Shown here: positions 15,901 to 20,415 of the stretch, piece after piece
Position numbering within the stretch: position 1 is the first letter of the stretch
Layout of the letters: every line of letters starts with the position of its first letter
Assembly (NCBI GenBank): GCA_029777735.1
Contig: JAKORR010000393.1
Span: 1 to 20,415 of the forward strand
Reading direction: 5' to 3'
DNA length: 20,415 nucleotides
Source: Armatimonadota bacterium
GTDB lineage: Bacteria; Armatimonadota; Zipacnadia; Zipacnadales; FEN-943
The notes under the pieces: model-generated
Told to the model about the DNA's origin: nothing
Database searches by the model: none
What the model saw: the letters and a program-made list of their open reading frames with translations, nothing else
Position numbers and translations under genes: made by a program

Positions 15901-16469
15901 CAAGCGGCATTGATCTCCGCCTGATCCGCCAACCCGTGGTCCATCACTTCGAGATACACGTTGTCGCTCCCGAAAACACCCACCAGACGGTCAAGCTCCT
16001 CGCGAGCCGCCTTCAGGCCGCCCTGCAGGAGCGCCTGGGCCACGGCGCCCTGCTTGCACGCGGTCATCGCGATCAGGCCCTCGTGGTATTCCTCCAGAAG
16101 CTGCCAGTCCACACGAGGCCTGTAGTAGAATCCCTCCAAGTGCGCAGCTGTTACTATCTTCATCAGGTTGCGGTAGCCCTGCTCGTTCTCTGCCAGAAGC
16201 ACTAGGTGACGTAGGTCGCGGTCCTGTTGCTCCTGGTCGAAGCGTGTGCGGGGCGCGAGGTACACTTCGCAGCCAATGATGGGTCGCAGGCCCTGTTTCT
16301 TGCAGGCCTGATAGAACTCGATGGCGCCGTACATTGCACCGTGGTCAGTCACGGCCAGCGCGGGCATTTCCAGCTCCGCGGCCCGCTTGACCAAGGGCTT
16401 CAGCCTACAGGCGCCATCAAGTAGGCTGTACTCTGTGTGGACGTGCAAGTGTACGAACGGCTTGCCCAT
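12939..16469 (-). CDS. dnaE: DNA polymerase III alpha subunit (replicative polymerase)
   Basis: The catalytic subunit of chromosomal replication, complete at 1176 residues. The PHP domain is at the N-terminus (VHLHVHTEYSLLDGACRL, 6-23; TDHG 41-44; GCEVYLAP 66-73). The polymerase active site follows: PPDIDLDFPDNRREEI (395-410) with Asp399 and Asp401, and KMDFLGL with Asp548. YRPGPMRSADEF (627-638), GFNKSHSAAYA (736-746), a helix-hairpin-helix region (about 818-880) and an OB fold (968-1052) complete the DnaE1 layout. A C-terminal domain of about 100 residues ends it. In the PHP site the usual TNDVHY reads TNNVHY (204-209), so one metal-binding Asp is Asn206. The start is ATG 16469 with AGGGAG nine bases upstream. 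No epsilon (dnaQ) gene is nearby. Confidence 0.97.
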   Translation of the reverse strand: MGKPFVHLHVHTEYSLLDGACRLKPLVKRAAELEMPALAVTDHGAMYGAIEFYQACKKQGLRPIIGCEVYLAPRTRFDQEQQDRDLRHLVLLAENEQGYRNLMKIVTAAHLEGFYYRPRVDWQLLEEYHEGLIAMTACKQGAVAQALLQGGLKAAREELDRLVGVFGSDNVYLEVMDHGLADQAEINAACAELSVATGLPLVATNNVHYVAQGDAEAQDVLLCIQTGKTLSNGERLSFESQEFYLKSREEMMAALPGFEEAVDRAHEVAERCSLQLNLGNMMLPQFDVPKGHTLESYLREQCLQRLDARYPNATPEVRKRIDYELKVICECGYAGYFLIVADFIWEAKRRGMLVGPGRGSATGSVVAYLLGISEIDPLRYGLIFERMLNPERKSPPDIDLDFPDNRREEIIEYVREKYKRDRVAQICTFNTMGARQAIRDVGRVMEMDQQVVDQITRLIPTKAGIAEALEQEPMLADMVREDPQIERLVDMARRLEGVARHVSVHAAAVVIADGPLTNYVPLRGERDGTVTTQYSMESVVAVGLVKMDFLGLRTLTIIQKTVDLVRQNFGVEIDPLEIPLDDTATFELLGRGDTMAVFQLESEGMRELLRKLQPNTFEHLIALVALYRPGPMRSADEFCAGRHGAPIHYLHPKLEPILRETYGVILYQEQVMRIAADLAGFDMPQAEIIMRAMAKKQHEKMAQMYPLFIQGCVDNGVPQSVAEETWRRMETFADYGFNKSHSAAYARVAYWTAYLKANYTAELLAAQLSAEMDDQQSVAKYVSDAWHMGLQVEHPSVNRSQVEFAVEHEGDGARIIVGLAAIKNLGRQVAEAVVREREAHGPYDSLSDFCRRLAGPEVSRAATQALIEAGALDELGERAALIEALERCYVQGQKAQQDLAVGALSLQLDEEPDDWLPEVEPMGDAQRAYLEREYLGVAIRSNPLLRIAEKAAQCTTARIEDLPRLADDTRVILCGEVRNYEARQSAKGNDWAQFSLCELTGEVRVKILPQHMSKCAEAVLPGEIVVIDGKVRREGAVNGDEIEGSRIEVLAVRSTPLSQARKVSNKRRAEVEQSIKEQAQLQKMARTAEYQPPLHIEIDARNLGEDLLQGLRKLLAAHPGKQPVVLHFTTGSEARRVRLGPSACVRWCERLSKQLHALEPVLQTWQELDRGERADH

Positions 16470-16599
16470 GTATGCGAACTCCCTTGCTGCGAGAAGGCTG
16501 CTGGCTATACCACCGGCGTTCCTCGGGATGATATGCCACCGTCAAGCGTGGACCTGTGTTCCCTCCGCATACCCTACACCGTGAAATAAGGCATCCCCA

Positions 16600-16614
16600 G
16601 CTTCTGCTAGAAGC
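16600..16614 (-). terminator. Hairpin after the lipoprotein gene
   Basis: GCTTCT-AGC-AGAAGC forms a perfect 6-base stem 43 bases after the lipoprotein stop, with a T-containing stretch (CCTTATTTC) some nine bases later on the minus strand. It could end the lipoprotein transcript before dnaE. The rest of the 188-base gap (16470-16657) shows no gene and no clear dnaE promoter. Confidence 0.35.
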
Positions 16615-16657
16615 CCGGAGAAGACCCTTCATAAGCTTCCCCTTCGGCTGTTACTAC

Positions 16658-17575
16658 TTACTGGGCTGGCGCTGCAGTGCCCGTGGGGACTGGTGCCTGT
16701 CCGCTACCTGGCGCCTGGGGGGTGACCCCTGAGGGGGCAGGGACTGCCTGAGGGGTACCCGTGGACTGCTCGCCACCTGGCGTCTCAGTTGCCGGCTTGG
16801 CGGCGGCCTCGCCGGCGCCGGCCAGAGCCGTCTGCAGCTTTTTAACTAGCACCTCGACTTGTTCCAATTCGGCCGCCGCCACAGGCCACGCCTCCCGCTG
16901 CACCGCCCCGAAGGCACCGTCCAGTCCCTCTACTATGAAGTACGCCCAAGTGGCGGCCTGGTCCTTGCCGCATTTGTCCAGCACAACCATAAGGTGCTGC
17001 TTGGCAGCTTGCGCGTCGCTGGTGGCTGCGGCCTTCGCCGCCTCCAGGTCCTTCACTACGTCGGGCACCAGCGCCGCCTCGCGGGCGTTGAGAGTGGCGT
17101 CCAGTGCTGACAGGATAGCCTGAGCCGCCCTGGCGCCGTCGGGCTGATCACCCGACAGGCTCATTAACGCGCGTTCTACGCGCAAGGCGATGCGCTGCCC
17201 GGGCAGCTCCGCCATCACTCCACGGGCCACCCGTGCCATCCGCTTTAGAAGGCCCAGAGCGACGTCGACCTGCTTGTTATCCACAGCTGCCCTCGCGTTA
17301 GAGAGGAGCGAGCGCAGCACCGCCAAGTCGGCCTCGACCGACGAGATCTGGGCCTCCTGCTGTTGAGCTGCGCGCCACTGATCGAGATTCCGCTGGATCT
17401 GCACAAGGCTCTGCCCGGTCTCCTGCGCGTACTTGAGCAGCTCAGCGAGGGCTTCCTTCGAGGCCTGGTCCTGCTCGACTTGCGTCGAGACCTCTCCCGT
17501 TCGGCATCCTGTTACGCCCAAGGTCAGCATCATGCAACCAAATGCGAGGGCGGCTACTGCTGCGGCTCGTGTCAC
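16658..17575 (-). CDS. Putative lipoprotein, function unknown
   Basis: I do not recognise this 305-residue protein. It starts MTRAAAVAALAFGC with a hydrophobic signal segment ending in the lipobox VTGC (Cys24), so it is probably lipid-anchored on the outer face of the cytoplasmic membrane or in the outer membrane. The body (30-245) is mostly helical with many Ala, Gln, Leu and Glu residues and possible coiled coil (QSLVQIQRNLDQWRAAQQQE), followed by a Pro/Ala/Gly/Thr-rich tail of about 50 residues. The start is GTG 17575, ten bases after AGGAGG; a TTG at 17584 sits too close to that site. A strong promoter lies upstream. It is divergent from ffh and precedes dnaE, with no evident functional link. 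Confidence 0.72.
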   Translation of the reverse strand: MTRAAAVAALAFGCMMLTLGVTGCRTGEVSTQVEQDQASKEALAELLKYAQETGQSLVQIQRNLDQWRAAQQQEAQISSVEADLAVLRSLLSNARAAVDNKQVDVALGLLKRMARVARGVMAELPGQRIALRVERALMSLSGDQPDGARAAQAILSALDATLNAREAALVPDVVKDLEAAKAAATSDAQAAKQHLMVVLDKCGKDQAATWAYFIVEGLDGAFGAVQREAWPVAAAELEQVEVLVKKLQTALAGAGEAAAKPATETPGGEQSTGTPQAVPAPSGVTPQAPGSGQAPVPTGTAAPAQ

Positions 17576-17620
17576 CGTGGACAACCCTCCTGGTTACCGA
17601 CGGGGTAGTAGGTTGATCAA

Positions 17621-17649
17621 ATTATAGGTCACACCCAACCCGATAGCAA
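17621..17649 (-). promoter_or_regulatory. Promoter for the lipoprotein gene
   Basis: On the minus strand TTGCTA (17649-17644) is followed after 17 bases by a perfect TATAAT (17626-17621). The predicted leader is about 39 bases to the GTG at 17575. Confidence 0.75.
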
Positions 17650-18020
17650 TCCCCGGAGGACTGGTCCACGAGCACTAGGATGGATGCGATACCGGTCGGT
17701 CGTTAAGCTTGATCCCACGAAGCTGGGCAATAGCCGGACCTTGTGAGAGGCACCAACCGCACGATGGTCCGGGAGTGTTCGGTTCCACTCAGGATGAATC
17801 TTTCGCCGCCAGGAGGCCGTCGTGAGGACTCAGGACAGAAATAATCACAGGGTAGCCAACGCCCAGACAGGCTCCGGGGCAGAATCTTGGTCCACTTCCA
17901 TGGGAAAACTAGCCACCTGCGTGCGGTCCTTCCTGCGCGGCAGCAACGGCTACCGGCCGCCTCGGCCCTTCGGCCAAGTCTATCCTGCGGGAACTGTACA
18001 TTCCCGACGGTCCAACGTAA
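17650..18020. other. Structured gene-free interval between the divergent promoters
   Basis: About 370 bases lie between the lipoprotein and ffh promoters without a credible gene; the frame running into ffh and the minus-strand frame at 17703-18044 both look like chance. Visible structure: a perfect 7-base repeat CCGGACC (17734-17740) / GGTCCGG (17766-17772), immediately followed by GAGTG (17773-17777) / CACTC (17786-17790) around TTCGGTTC, and an 8-base direct repeat ACTCAGGA (17787-17794 and again at 17828-17835). I looked for SRP RNA, RNase P, tmRNA, 6S, tRNA and cobalamin riboswitch signatures and found none complete. Confidence 0.4.
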
Positions 18021-18049
18021 TTGACAACGGGACAGGAATTCCATATACT
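18021..18049 (+). promoter_or_regulatory. Near-consensus promoter for ffh-rpsP-khpA
   Basis: A perfect TTGACA (18021-18026), 17-base spacer and TATACT (18044-18049) match the sigma-70 consensus at 11 of 12 positions. Transcription should begin near 18056, giving a leader of about 75 bases before ffh. Confidence 0.87.
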
Positions 18050-18130
18050 GCTTTAGCGACCGGGATCCCGAACGGACCGGATCGTGTCTATTGCGATCCG
18101 GCTCTTTTGTTCTTGTGTGGGAGTGCGCCT

Positions 18131-19462
18131 ATGTTTGAGGCGCTCACAGAGCGTTTACACGGGATATTCCGCCGCCTCAGCAGCCGGGGTAAGCTAACGG
18201 CTAAGGATGTGCGCGAGGGAATGAAGGAGATCCGCCGCGCGCTCCTCGAAGCCGACGTCAACTACCAAGTCGTCAAGGACTTTGTCCAGGCAGTTCAGAA
18301 CAAGGCGCTGGGGCAGGATATCCTGCAAGGTCTGAATCCTGCGCAGCAGCTCGTCAAGATCGTGTTCGACGAGCTTGTCACGCTGCTGGGCGGCCAGCCT
18401 GTGCCCCTGGAGCTTACAGGGGCTGGCCCGCATGTCGTCATCCTCTGCGGCCTGCAGGGAAGTGGCAAGACGACAACGGCTGGCAAGCTCGCTGCCCGGC
18501 TGCGTGACGAGGGCCACCGGCCGCTATTGTGCGCCGTGGACGTCAAGCGCCCGGCCGCCATCGAGCAATTGCAGCAGGTCGGAGCGCAAATCAACGTTGA
18601 GGTCTTTAGCCTGGGGCACGGCAATCCGGCGCATATCGCCCGAGGTGCCTATAAGCACGCCAGAGAGAACGGCTACGACGTGGTTATCGTCGACACTGCG
18701 GGACGCTTGCACATCGACGATGAGATGATGCGAGAAGCCCGTGAGATCGAGGCGCAATTTGAAAACCCGGAGACACTGCTCGTCGTAGATGCCATGACGG
18801 GCCAAGATGCTGTGAATGTGGCCGAGCAGTTTGCGCGCGTCCTCGACCTCGATGGCATCGTTTTGACGAAACTCGACAGCGATGCGCGCGGCGGGGCGGC
18901 TCTGTCGGTGCGAGCTGTCACAGGCCGGCCCATCAAGCTGGTGGGTCTCGGCGAGCGCTTGGACGCCCTTGAGGTGTTCCATCCCGACCGCATGGCCCAG
19001 CGGATCCTCGGAATGGGCGACGTCTTGACCCTGGTCGAACGTGCCCAGCGGGCTATGGCCACCGAGGAAGCCGCCGAGTTGCAGCGCCGGCTACTGGCGG
19101 CCGACTTCGACCTGGAGGACTTCCGCCAGCACCTGCGTAATGTGCGCCGGATGGGACCTTTGGATCAGATAATAAGGATGATTCCGGGCGCCCAAAACCT
19201 GCCGGGGTTGGGGATCGATGATCTGGACGAGCAGGAACTTGACCGGGTAGATGCCATTATCTCGTCTATGACGCCGCAGGAAAGACGTAGTCCTGATATA
19301 CTGAATGCTAGTCGTAAGCGCCGCATAGCTGCGGGCTCCGGTACATCCGTTCAGGAGATCAACCAGTTGCTCAAGCAGTACCGACAGCTTGCGCAGATGA
19401 TGTCGGCGCTCAAGCAGGGCAAAAGTGTGCAAATAGGCGGCCTACGCATCGGTCGTGGGTAA
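18131..19462 (+). CDS. ffh: Signal recognition particle protein Ffh (SRP54)
   Basis: Ffh binds signal peptides and the SRP RNA and, as a GTPase with FtsY, delivers ribosomes to the membrane. The 443-residue protein has the N domain (FEALTERLHGIFRRLSSRGK, 2-21), the P-loop GLQGSGKTT (107-115), DVKRPAA (137-143), DTAGR (188-192), TKLD (246-249) and GLGERLDALEVFHPDRMAQR (272-291) of the G domain. The M domain ends with SRKRRIAAGSGTSVQEINQL, the RNA- and signal-binding region. The methionine-rich C-terminal tail found in some species is short here. The start is ATG 18131 with GGGAG seven bases upstream; the longer open frame is not used, because it would cross the promoter. It heads the plus-strand cluster with rpsP 54 bases downstream. 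No SRP RNA gene was found nearby. Confidence 0.97.
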   Translation: MFEALTERLHGIFRRLSSRGKLTAKDVREGMKEIRRALLEADVNYQVVKDFVQAVQNKALGQDILQGLNPAQQLVKIVFDELVTLLGGQPVPLELTGAGPHVVILCGLQGSGKTTTAGKLAARLRDEGHRPLLCAVDVKRPAAIEQLQQVGAQINVEVFSLGHGNPAHIARGAYKHARENGYDVVIVDTAGRLHIDDEMMREAREIEAQFENPETLLVVDAMTGQDAVNVAEQFARVLDLDGIVLTKLDSDARGGAALSVRAVTGRPIKLVGLGERLDALEVFHPDRMAQRILGMGDVLTLVERAQRAMATEEAAELQRRLLAADFDLEDFRQHLRNVRRMGPLDQIIRMIPGAQNLPGLGIDDLDEQELDRVDAIISSMTPQERRSPDILNASRKRRIAAGSGTSVQEINQLLKQYRQLAQMMSALKQGKSVQIGGLRIGRG

Positions 19463-19516
19463 CAAGCCAGTGTGACTTGCCGCGGTGTAGGCAGTGCAGA
19501 ACAGGGGGAAGACTCA

Positions 19517-19825
19517 GTGCCAGTTCGTATGCGTCTCAAGAGATTCGGCAGCAAGGGGAACCCACACTATCGCATCGTTCTAGCCGACGCCCGCGCTGCG
19601 CGGGATGGCGCTACTATCGAGGAGATAGGTTACTACAACCCACTCCTTGACCCAGCGGAGATCAGGATCGATGCCGACCGCGCCGTGTATTGGCTCCTCA
19701 ACGGCGCTCAGCCCTCGGGCACTGTGCGGTCGCTGCTTCGCAAGACCGGCGTTTTGGCCCGGTGGAGCGAGGCCCAGCGCGAGCGCAAGGCTGCTAAGGC
19801 TGAGGCCGAGTCTGAGACAGCATGA
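19517..19825 (+). CDS. rpsP: 30S ribosomal protein S16
   Basis: S16 is a structural protein of the small ribosomal subunit that binds 16S rRNA and helps assembly. The 102-residue protein begins VPVRMRLKRFGSKGNPHYRI and continues with VLADARAARDG, EEIGYYNPLLDP (residues 35-46), WLLNGAQPSGTVRSLLRKTG (63-82), all characteristic. The start is GTG 19517 with GGGGA about eight bases upstream, giving the normal N-terminus; a longer frame would add 15 unrelated residues. The charged C-terminal tail (QRERKAAKAEAESETA) is common. The gene follows ffh closely and precedes khpA, a widespread arrangement often continued by rimM, trmD and rplS; those are not visible here. Confidence 0.97.
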   Translation: MPVRMRLKRFGSKGNPHYRIVLADARAARDGATIEEIGYYNPLLDPAEIRIDADRAVYWLLNGAQPSGTVRSLLRKTGVLARWSEAQRERKAAKAEAESETA

Positions 19826-19972
19826 TCTGGAGAGGATTTGGCTACACGAGGTCAGGTCAGTCCGCCTGCCAGCGCTGGTTTTTCGCCAACTACAGCGGTT
19901 AGTGTGCTCTAGAAGAACTTCGACAACATTCTCTTTTTCGAGTTCACATACTGCAGCCTGGAGGCCAGCACC

Positions 19973-20203
19973 ATGCAAGATCTCGTCGAATTCATCACCA
20001 AAGCTCTGGTGGACAACCCAGACGAAGTGCGTGTCAACCGCATTGAGGGCGAGACGGTCATAATCTTTGAAGTAGAGGTGGCTCCAGAAGACCTGGGGAA
20101 GATCATCGGTCGGCAGGGCCGCATAGCCAATGCTTTGCGCACGATAGTCAAGGCTGCGGCTTCGCGCCAGGGCAAGAAGGCAACAGTGGAAATTCTCTCC
20201 TGA
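19973..20203 (+). CDS. khpA: KH-domain RNA-binding protein KhpA
   Basis: KhpA is a small cytosolic RNA-binding protein that, with KhpB/Jag, binds many transcripts and affects cell elongation and division in some Gram-positive species. The 76-residue product is a single KH domain with the RNA-binding GxxG loop in LGKIIGRQGRIANALRTIV (41-59, Gly46 to Gly49) and the typical N-terminal MQDLVEFITKALVDNPDEV. The start is ATG 19973 with GGAGG eight bases upstream. It lies 147 bases after rpsP, an unusually wide gap for this pair, so it might also have its own signal, though no good promoter is visible there. Confidence 0.95.
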   Translation: MQDLVEFITKALVDNPDEVRVNRIEGETVIIFEVEVAPEDLGKIIGRQGRIANALRTIVKAAASRQGKKATVEILS

Positions 20204-20385
20204 GGTATTCCAGGCGAGACGCGGGACAGAGAAGGCCCAAAGCCGCTCTCCGATGGTTGGGCGGCAGGCTTTCGCGATGGAGGGCGTGCCGTGGCTTACC
20301 CAAGGGCGAGGCCGTCGGCAGTGGTCTTTTGATTTTTGTTCCTGTGAGCTAGGAAGGGATCGGAAGTCCGGCACAGTAGCAACAG
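20204..20385 (+). other. Structured leader or intergenic region after khpA
   Basis: This 182-base stretch carries overlapping repeats. GCCCAA (20235-20240) pairs with TTGGGC (20257-20262), and the same TTGGG can instead pair with CCCAA (20299-20303); AAAGCC (20239-20244) also pairs with GGCTTT (20267-20272). A T-rich stretch (CTTTTGATTTTT, 20326-20337) follows. The arrangement could serve as a terminator or a folding switch before the next gene; this is an inference. Confidence 0.35.
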
Positions 20386-20415
20386 ATGAGATGGTTTAAG
20401 CGCACTTCTTTCTAC
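20386..20415 (+). CDS. Possible start of a further gene, cut by the window edge
   Basis: An ATG at 20386 opens a frame of ten codons (MRWFKRTSFY) that runs off the right edge. In this cluster rimM is the expected next gene, but the N-terminus does not resemble the usual RimM opening, and no strong ribosome binding site precedes it. The call is tentative. Confidence 0.2.
   Translation, partial: MRWFKRTSFY

Noticed and set aside
17726..17800. tRNA-like hairpin with TTCGGTTC loop
   Set aside because: The loop has eight bases, no acceptor stem or anticodon arm could be drawn, and no CCA-adjacent end fits.
17801..17830. Partial match to the cobalamin riboswitch B12 box (GCCAGGAGGCC)
   Set aside because: The other conserved parts of the riboswitch are absent upstream, and neither ffh nor the lipoprotein is a typical target.
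17703..18044. Minus-strand frame of 113 codons in the ffh upstream interval
   Set aside because: No ribosome binding site and no recognisable character; it spans both intergenic repeats and the ffh promoter.
17822..18130. 103-codon N-terminal extension of Ffh
   Set aside because: It has no similarity to Ffh, lies over the near-consensus promoter, and ATG 18131 has a good ribosome binding site and the family N-terminus.
19822..19902. A 26-codon frame overlapping the rpsP stop as ATGA
   Set aside because: The overlap is suggestive, but there is no family likeness, no conserved neighbour role and chance frames of this size are common. A CCAGCGCTGG-TTTTT sequence inside it looks more like a weak terminator, itself too short-stemmed to call.

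Overview
This window is a contiguous piece of a bacterial chromosome with high GC content and almost entirely housekeeping genes. I see no insertion sequence, phage gene, CRISPR array, tRNA or rRNA. The run zinc-ribbon protein, yggS, sepF, proC, yggT and a DUF167 (YggU) gene resembles the ylmE/sepF/ylmG division neighbourhood of Firmicutes, Cyanobacteria, Actinobacteria and related Terrabacteria. A URO-D-fold protein without the usual HxC motif beside a zinc alcohol dehydrogenase is a pairing I associate with Armatimonadota and similar uncultured phyla. The phylum assignment is an inference only. GTG and TTG starts are frequent (folK, pilC-like, tmk, rpsP, lipoprotein, URO-D), each chosen from its ribosome binding site or overlap with the preceding gene.

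Layout, reading the minus strand from right to left. A lipoprotein gene (17575-16658) has its own strong promoter and is followed by dnaE (16469-12939). A strong promoter near 12750 then drives an acidic polyproline zinc-ribbon protein overlapping yggS. Next come sepF, proC and yggT, which overlap or nearly abut, then a CPBP-family membrane protease with an unusual long N-terminal part, and DUF167. A four-helix membrane protein overlaps a zinc alcohol dehydrogenase, followed by the URO-D-like protein and a flavodoxin. A TATAAT element precedes tmk, holB, folK and an orphan PilC/GspF-type gene, joined by overlaps. The first 180 bases hold the N-terminal 60 codons of panC.

On the plus strand, ffh has a near-consensus promoter and is followed by rpsP (ribosomal protein S16) and khpA (KH-domain RNA-binding protein), a common translation and secretion cluster. 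The gene-free interval between the lipoprotein gene and ffh (555 bases) carries two divergent promoters and inverted repeats. The 180 bases after khpA can fold in two mutually exclusive ways.

No clear novel defence or mobile system is present. The most interesting items are the zinc-ribbon/polyproline protein coupled to yggS, the URO-D/ADH/flavodoxin group with an altered metal motif, the orphan PilC-like gene in a nucleotide/replication operon, an Asp-to-Asn change in the PHP site of DnaE, and the structured intergenic regions.
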